Assembly (NCBI GenBank): GCA_963693315.1
Contig: OY856186.1
Coordinates: 456,813,217 to 456,877,216 of the forward strand
Source of the DNA: Diogma glabrata
Lineage: Eukaryota; Arthropoda; Insecta; Diptera; Cylindrotomidae
Length of the DNA stretch: 64,000 nt
Direction of reading: 5' to 3'
Shown here: piece after piece, positions 61,800 to 64,000 of the stretch
Position numbering within the stretch: position 1 is the first letter of the stretch
Layout of the letters: each line of letters starts with the position of its first letter
Made by a program: the position numbers and the translations under genes
The notes under the pieces: generated by a model
Told to the model about the DNA's origin: nothing
The model's database searches: none
The model's input: only the letters and a program-made list of their open reading frames with translations

Positions 61800-63350
61800 A
61801 CTTGTTATGAAGTGTGATTCAGACTTCGTGGTTGAAAGTCGAACCGCTTTCCCACATGCATTAACTTTGCATTGACAGAAGTTTTCATGGTTATTTTCGT
61901 TTTTCCTTTAAACATAGTTTTTTGTACTCAATCTGTAGTCGTCATCTACAATGGTTTCCGTTTAAAAAAATTACCATAAAATAGTTGTGTGCTATTTCCC
62001 AATGTAATTTCCTGTATTCAATTTTTAATCGTTAATCGCTATATAACTGTCATAAAACAGTTGTGCAATACCATTGATTCATAATCGCGCTGTTTTCATG
62101 GATAATTCTTACAATCGTATCATAATCAATGTTTATCATTTAATTCTTTTCAATTTTTTTTATACCAATTAGCTATGTAAATTCATTAGTGAGTATAAAT
62201 AATGAACAAAAAAGGAAATAAAATTCCCCAAGAAACTACCTTATCGATTCGTTATTGTTGGCAAACGGCATTAGCTGATTATAAATAGAACGCGATAGAT
62301 AGCTTCGGTCTCTGATACCTTGTGGCATTTTGCGCGTGAATATCAAAAGCAAGGAAGCTTGGATTCACGTTTCCGGTATTATAATTAAATAGTGAAAATT
62401 TTAGAAAAAAATGGAAAATTTTTTGTTTGTGCAATTAGGTCAATTAGGTAATTTTTTTTAAAAATGTAAATCTTAGTTGAATTTATAAAAAAAAGAATCT
62501 ACATGTTTGTGCTGTGTTAGAGCAAGTTTAACAAAATTATAAAATTATATGGATTACATTTGTATTGAGTAAAAATGTCCTTGGCGTTCAGTTAGTTTGG
62601 TTTTTATTTAGCTACAATCATTAGTTCAAATTTAAAACAAATTTGTGTGTCTGTGCCACATTGGTGGTTAATTAAAAATAAAAAAACACTGAAAAAATTT
62701 ACTACCCATGTAAACTCATATTTCGACTTTATGTCTAATCAGTTCACAGCTGTTGGTGGTTTTGTTTTGACAGCCAGACGTCGAGTGTTTTCATGTGGTG
62801 TATCTTATTATTTAAAAATAAAGGAATAAATTCCAGAAAAGAATAAATCTGTTTAATTAAATAAACTGTTCAGTCTTGTGCTGTAATAAATTAAACTAAT
62901 AAATTATAATAATATGACTGTGAAATTACTGTGATATTGTATGTTCCCTCGAACTGTGATAAAGAGAACTATAAATAATAATTTTGCATTCTCATATAAA
63001 AATATATACGTAAAATTCTGGGTAAGCATAATTAAGATAATTTATATAAAAATAATTACGAAAAATTATGTGTAAGCATAATTTATATAAAAATAAATAC
63101 GTATAATTCCGTGTTAGCATAATTTACTTAAAACTAAATACGTATAATTCGTTGTTGGCATAAGTTATATAAAAATAAATGTGAAGAAATATAAATTTAA
63201 CCAAAAACTGTTATATAATAAACCTCGTAATCATCTTTATTTTAATTGCTTGTCGAAATTGGAAGATTGTTCATGTTCCAGATAGTTGTGTTATTAAAAT
63301 CCTAGCTTCATCGACACAAAATCTCTGTGATATATCTGGGGTAACACTGA
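61800..63350 (+). repeat. Paralogous block 2 with a promoter-like region
   Basis: Colinear with 45665-46760 (boxes given there). TATAAATA lies at 62280-62287. After it the block has about 450 bp not found in block 1, including ATG 62411 with a short open run to a GGTAATT donor-like site. The downstream part contains four copies of a roughly 58-bp unit (ATACGTATAATTC..TGTTAGCATAATTTATATAAAAATAA type, about 63000-63185) where block 1 has one. Confidence 0.6.
62280..62287 (+). promoter_or_regulatory. TATA box of block 2
   Basis: TATAAATA followed by GCTTCGGTCTCTGATACC about 25-30 bp later; same relative place as in block 1. Confidence 0.5.
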
Positions 63351-63351
63351 T

Positions 63352-64000
63352 CAGCGCTGTCAAAAGAGGCACTTTAGTGCCTTTCAGGCACTTATGAAGA
63401 ATGTGAGGCACTGAGGCACTTAAAGGCACTTTAAAAGAAGTTTAGAGGCACTCTATTAATTAATCAACTTTAATAACATCAAAACAAATAATAGGAATCG
63501 TTTGAAGACAGAAACCATCAACGCATTGATGATAGCTAAGCAGCTCACCGAAGGCAATAGCTTATGTGATTGGTATCCTCCAAAAAATTTACTTAATAAA
63601 TATAAATTGGCTTAAAGCGCATTCATTATTCATCTGTAATATTTTTTATAATTTATAATTGTTAGACCAAGTGAAGTGCATTAATATTTTTTTTCTACTT
63701 CAAGCTATGAAAATGTCATTTTAATATATAGTAACACCTATGTGAAAGCGAAACTTTTTCTAAGTAGTGACTGAAAATGTTTTCAGTCACTAGGACTGAA
63801 AGTAAATAAGTTTCGGTGGTCGCCTACAGGTGGTGGTTATTTAAAGGATTAAAAATTTGAGATTGAATTTGATTTACTGTTTCTGTTGCTGTGTTTATTT
63901 CTGTCAATATCGCAGTAGTTTGAAGGAATTGAATATTTTGAATATTTTGATCGAATCGAATCGAAACTAATCATTATATCAATTGTGTGTAATTAATTAA
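63352..64000. mobile_element. Possible hAT-like terminus with an AGGCACT array, cut by the window edge
   Basis: CAGCGCTGTC at 63352 resembles hAT terminal repeats (CAGNGNTG). Just inside lie seven AGGCACT/AGTGCCT units in both orientations (63366-63452), like subterminal transposase-binding repeats. It begins exactly where similarity of block 2 to block 1 stops. The other end is not in the window. Confidence 0.4.
63766..63791. repeat. 26-nt perfect hairpin
   Basis: AGTGACTGAAAA, TG, TTTTCAGTCACT: 12-bp arms and a two-base loop, immediately followed by TAGGACTGAAAG, a partial third copy. Confidence 0.8.

Overview
The window reads as A+T-rich, repeat-laden intergenic or intronic DNA of an insect, most likely a fly (Diptera). 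Reasons: an mdg1/412-type LTR retrotransposon primed by tRNA-Arg, and remnants of a Helitron, a Penelope-like element, a jockey/CR1-like LINE, a mariner and several TIR elements, with no operon-like gene packing. I see no convincing single-copy host gene, no intact tRNA or rRNA gene and no CRISPR. Species assignment is inference.

Layout. 111-810: tandem repeat of about 333 bp. 1104-12736: a structurally complete, young LTR retrotransposon on the minus strand (two 344-bp LTRs differing at one base that I can see, GTTT target duplication, tRNA-Arg-type primer site, polypurine tract, gag, pol). Two things are unusual. An intact 90-aa ORF in its 5' leader has the layout of a fusogenic FAST-like membrane protein (myristoylation signal, one membrane segment, di-cysteine, basic tail). 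The leader also carries about 4 kb of a 629-bp-period satellite. One in-frame stop separates RNase H from integrase.

13.4-27 kb: copies of one TIR-bounded repeat family (ends ACTTCGGTCTG; here A 19053-21440, B 23345-26593, D 13465-14144, and C 35666-36939 inverted) carrying an expandable AT-rich tandem array and, in some copies, a GGCCGGCC/(AGAC)n patch. Copy B is a nest: a roughly 1.9-kb insertion holds a tRNA-headed SINE-like repeat, itself split by a 717-bp MITE. A 5'-truncated LINE lies at 17455-19045.

31.9-39.5 kb: a 3.2-kb DNA transposon with TIRs of about 575 bp and a transposase-like gene broken by three TGA codons and one frameshift; then a 1.8-kb element with a TA target duplication and a near-perfect 136-bp palindrome.

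43-64 kb: a Penelope GIY-YIG remnant; two paralogous blocks with TATA boxes (45.7 and 61.8 kb); a decayed Helitron inserted in a long (TA)n tract; tandemly duplicated (TA)n units; a mariner pseudogene; two more SINE-like copies; two copies of a hairpin-forming element whose stems differ but still pair; and a possible hAT end near the right edge. The remaining stretches show nothing I can support as a gene.
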